NCBI GenBank assembly: GCA_027623815.1
Contig: JAQBUV010000105.1
Span: 1 to 7,201 of the forward strand
DNA: 7,201 bases
Source: Casp-Chloro-G3 sp002816715
Lineage (GTDB): Bacteria; Chloroflexota; Dehalococcoidia; Lucifugimonadales; UBA3495
Direction: 5' to 3'
Part shown: positions 5,948 to 7,201 of the stretch, one piece after another
Layout: each line of letters begins with the position of its first letter
Position numbering within the stretch: position 1 is the first letter of the stretch
Notes under the pieces: generated by a model
What the model was told of the DNA's origin: nothing
The model's input: only the letters and a program-made list of their open reading frames with translations
The model's database searches: none
Made by a program: the position numbers and the translations under genes

Positions 5948-7129
5948 CTAAAAATTGACCGGGGTCCAAGGCTGATAACGCACCGCGAACATGCGATCAG
6001 CACGCAGCAATGCGCCGGGAGTACACTCATCTACCATGCCTGCTTGGGACAGTGTACTGAAACTGACGGTTCCCAAGTACCCTGAGGCTAAGGCAGAAAC
6101 ACCGAGCACCAAATCTGCCGATGAACTAGTGGTGCCGCAAGTTGCCCCCTCCGACGACGCTTCCAAGTTGAACCGTCCTTCGTTCCAGGGGCATAGTCCG
6201 TCCCGTACCTCCAACACCAAACGATCACTCTGCATATAACGCCGGAGCTTCAGGGCGGCGCTTACATCTATCAGACGTAGCCACATTCCATCACGTATTG
6301 ATCTCTGCAGCCGCCGTGGGTCGGCCAACATACAGGGCAAAGGGTCATCCACCGGACGCTTGAGCGCCTCAGTGCAGCTAATCAGGTCTACGTCAAAGCA
6401 AAATCGCCACAATGCTGTATTCGCCTCTGTAGTCGCTGCCATCAACTCATTCACGACCAGGGTAGAGCCGGTAATTCGGTACGTTGCGTAGCCGTCCACG
6501 CTCCCGCCAGCCTCATAGGCAGCGTAAAACAGACCGCCGGGGCCGCCTTGCCGGTGCTCCGGCGCTTGGGAATCCCGTTTCCAATGGTGAAGCGCCCTCT
6601 GGAACACGCCGGGGCGATTTATGGTACTCCGTCGGAAAAGCTCCGGAAGCTCTTTGGTAATATCTGCCGGGTCTAAAAAAACAATTCTGCCACTACTCTC
6701 ATAAGGCCGAGCAAATGCGGTATAAGGGCGATCTATAATCCATCGTTCGTGAAATGACCCGATACCATAACCAAATCTACCGTAGATTGCGCTTTCGCGG
6801 GCAAACAGGGCGGCCAACGGCTCTCCCCGCTGATAAATATCTTTGATCTGATGATGCATCATCCTGGTCATCACGCCTTGACGCCGATGGGTAGGCTGTA
6901 CCGCAATGTTGGCCACTCCAGCAGTGACCGCCGAGGCTCCCGGTATCGACATCTCAACCCGGTGGGAGTGAGCGCCGCCGACAATGTTTCCCTCATCGAA
7001 CACGGCGATAGTACGATTCAAATCGAAATGGGGCCTCAGTTCCTCGGGATCATGGTTCAACCGGTTACCATGGGCTCGCGCCTCCGCACTAAGCCACTGA
7101 AGAAACTCGTCAGCGGTTATGTTCCTCAT
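5948..7129 (-). CDS. Eis-like GNAT family N-acetyltransferase
   Basis: A 393-residue protein with the Eis architecture of an N-terminal GNAT domain, a second GNAT-like domain and a C-terminal sterol-carrier-like domain. Eis-type enzymes acetylate amines, including aminoglycosides and Lys side chains, using acetyl-CoA. Visible marks are: IAVQPTHRRQGVMTRMM (75-91, the V-x4-RRxG acetyl-CoA loop), ESAIYGRFGYG (112-122, with Y116 matching the catalytic Tyr126 of M. tuberculosis Eis), DDPLPCMLADPRRL and RDGMWLRLIDVSAALKLRRY in the C-terminal half, and a terminal Phe whose carboxylate is the second catalytic group in Eis. The ATG at 7129 gives the usual family N-terminus (MRNITADEF), but no good ribosome binding site precedes it. 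A TTG at 7156 is an alternative, and the frame stays open to the window edge, so a longer protein or fusion cannot be excluded. It is probably transcribed separately from DUF1800, 221 nt downstream. Substrate unknown. Confidence 0.87.
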   Translation of the reverse strand: MRNITADEFLQWLSAEARAHGNRLNHDPEELRPHFDLNRTIAVFDEGNIVGGAHSHRVEMSIPGASAVTAGVANIAVQPTHRRQGVMTRMMHHQIKDIYQRGEPLAALFARESAIYGRFGYGIGSFHERWIIDRPYTAFARPYESSGRIVFLDPADITKELPELFRRSTINRPGVFQRALHHWKRDSQAPEHRQGGPGGLFYAAYEAGGSVDGYATYRITGSTLVVNELMAATTEANTALWRFCFDVDLISCTEALKRPVDDPLPCMLADPRRLQRSIRDGMWLRLIDVSAALKLRRYMQSDRLVLEVRDGLCPWNEGRFNLEASSEGATCGTTSSSADLVLGVSALASGYLGTVSFSTLSQAGMVDECTPGALLRADRMFAVRYQPWTPVNF

Positions 7130-7201
7130 TTCTAGTAATTGCTCAACCCGGGTCAAACAGAGAACCGGCAGGAGCGAGGGCCCTCTGAATGGCTTGAAAC
7201 T

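Overview
The window is a compact, moderately GC-rich bacterial segment with sigma70-type promoter boxes, clear Shine-Dalgarno sites and one strong intrinsic terminator. It contains no mobile elements, tRNA, rRNA or CRISPR. The gene families are a single-domain VOC enzyme beside a Cys-type alpha/beta hydrolase, a DUF1800/DUF1501 pair with an NHL propeller, and an Eis-type acetyltransferase. This mix would fit an environmental Chloroflexota (for example a SAR202-like Dehalococcoidia) or another free-living heterotroph. That taxonomic guess rests on gene content alone and is weak.

Left part (1-1735, + strand): a near-consensus promoter (83-111) drives a leader of about 110 nt that can fold into a long-range hairpin. 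It is followed by a VOC-fold metalloenzyme (226-780) and an alpha/beta hydrolase with a Cys nucleophile (908-1669). A hairpin with 18-bp perfect arms and a T-rich tail (1692-1735) closes the unit. A VOC enzyme followed by a hydrolase suggests a small catabolic or detoxification unit, but the substrate cannot be read from the sequence.

Middle (1729-1995): after the terminator lies one small unrecognised candidate gene (1772-1978, + strand). It has a plausible ribosome binding site and a Cys-containing tail, and it meets the next operon tail to tail.

Right part (1996-5726, - strand): a probable three-gene operon transcribed DUF1800, then DUF1501, then a six-bladed NHL propeller protein. Each gene has a good ribosome binding site, and the gaps are 74 and 81 nt. 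DUF1800 and DUF1501 are a well-known but poorly understood pair that is often exported. Here none of the three proteins has a visible Tat or Sec signal, and a propeller protein is attached. This is the most interesting unit in the window.

Far right (5948 to about 7129, - strand): an Eis-like GNAT N-acetyltransferase with the acetyl-CoA loop, the catalytic Tyr and a C-terminal Phe carboxylate all recognisable. Its reading frame is open to the window edge, so its exact start is less certain than the others.
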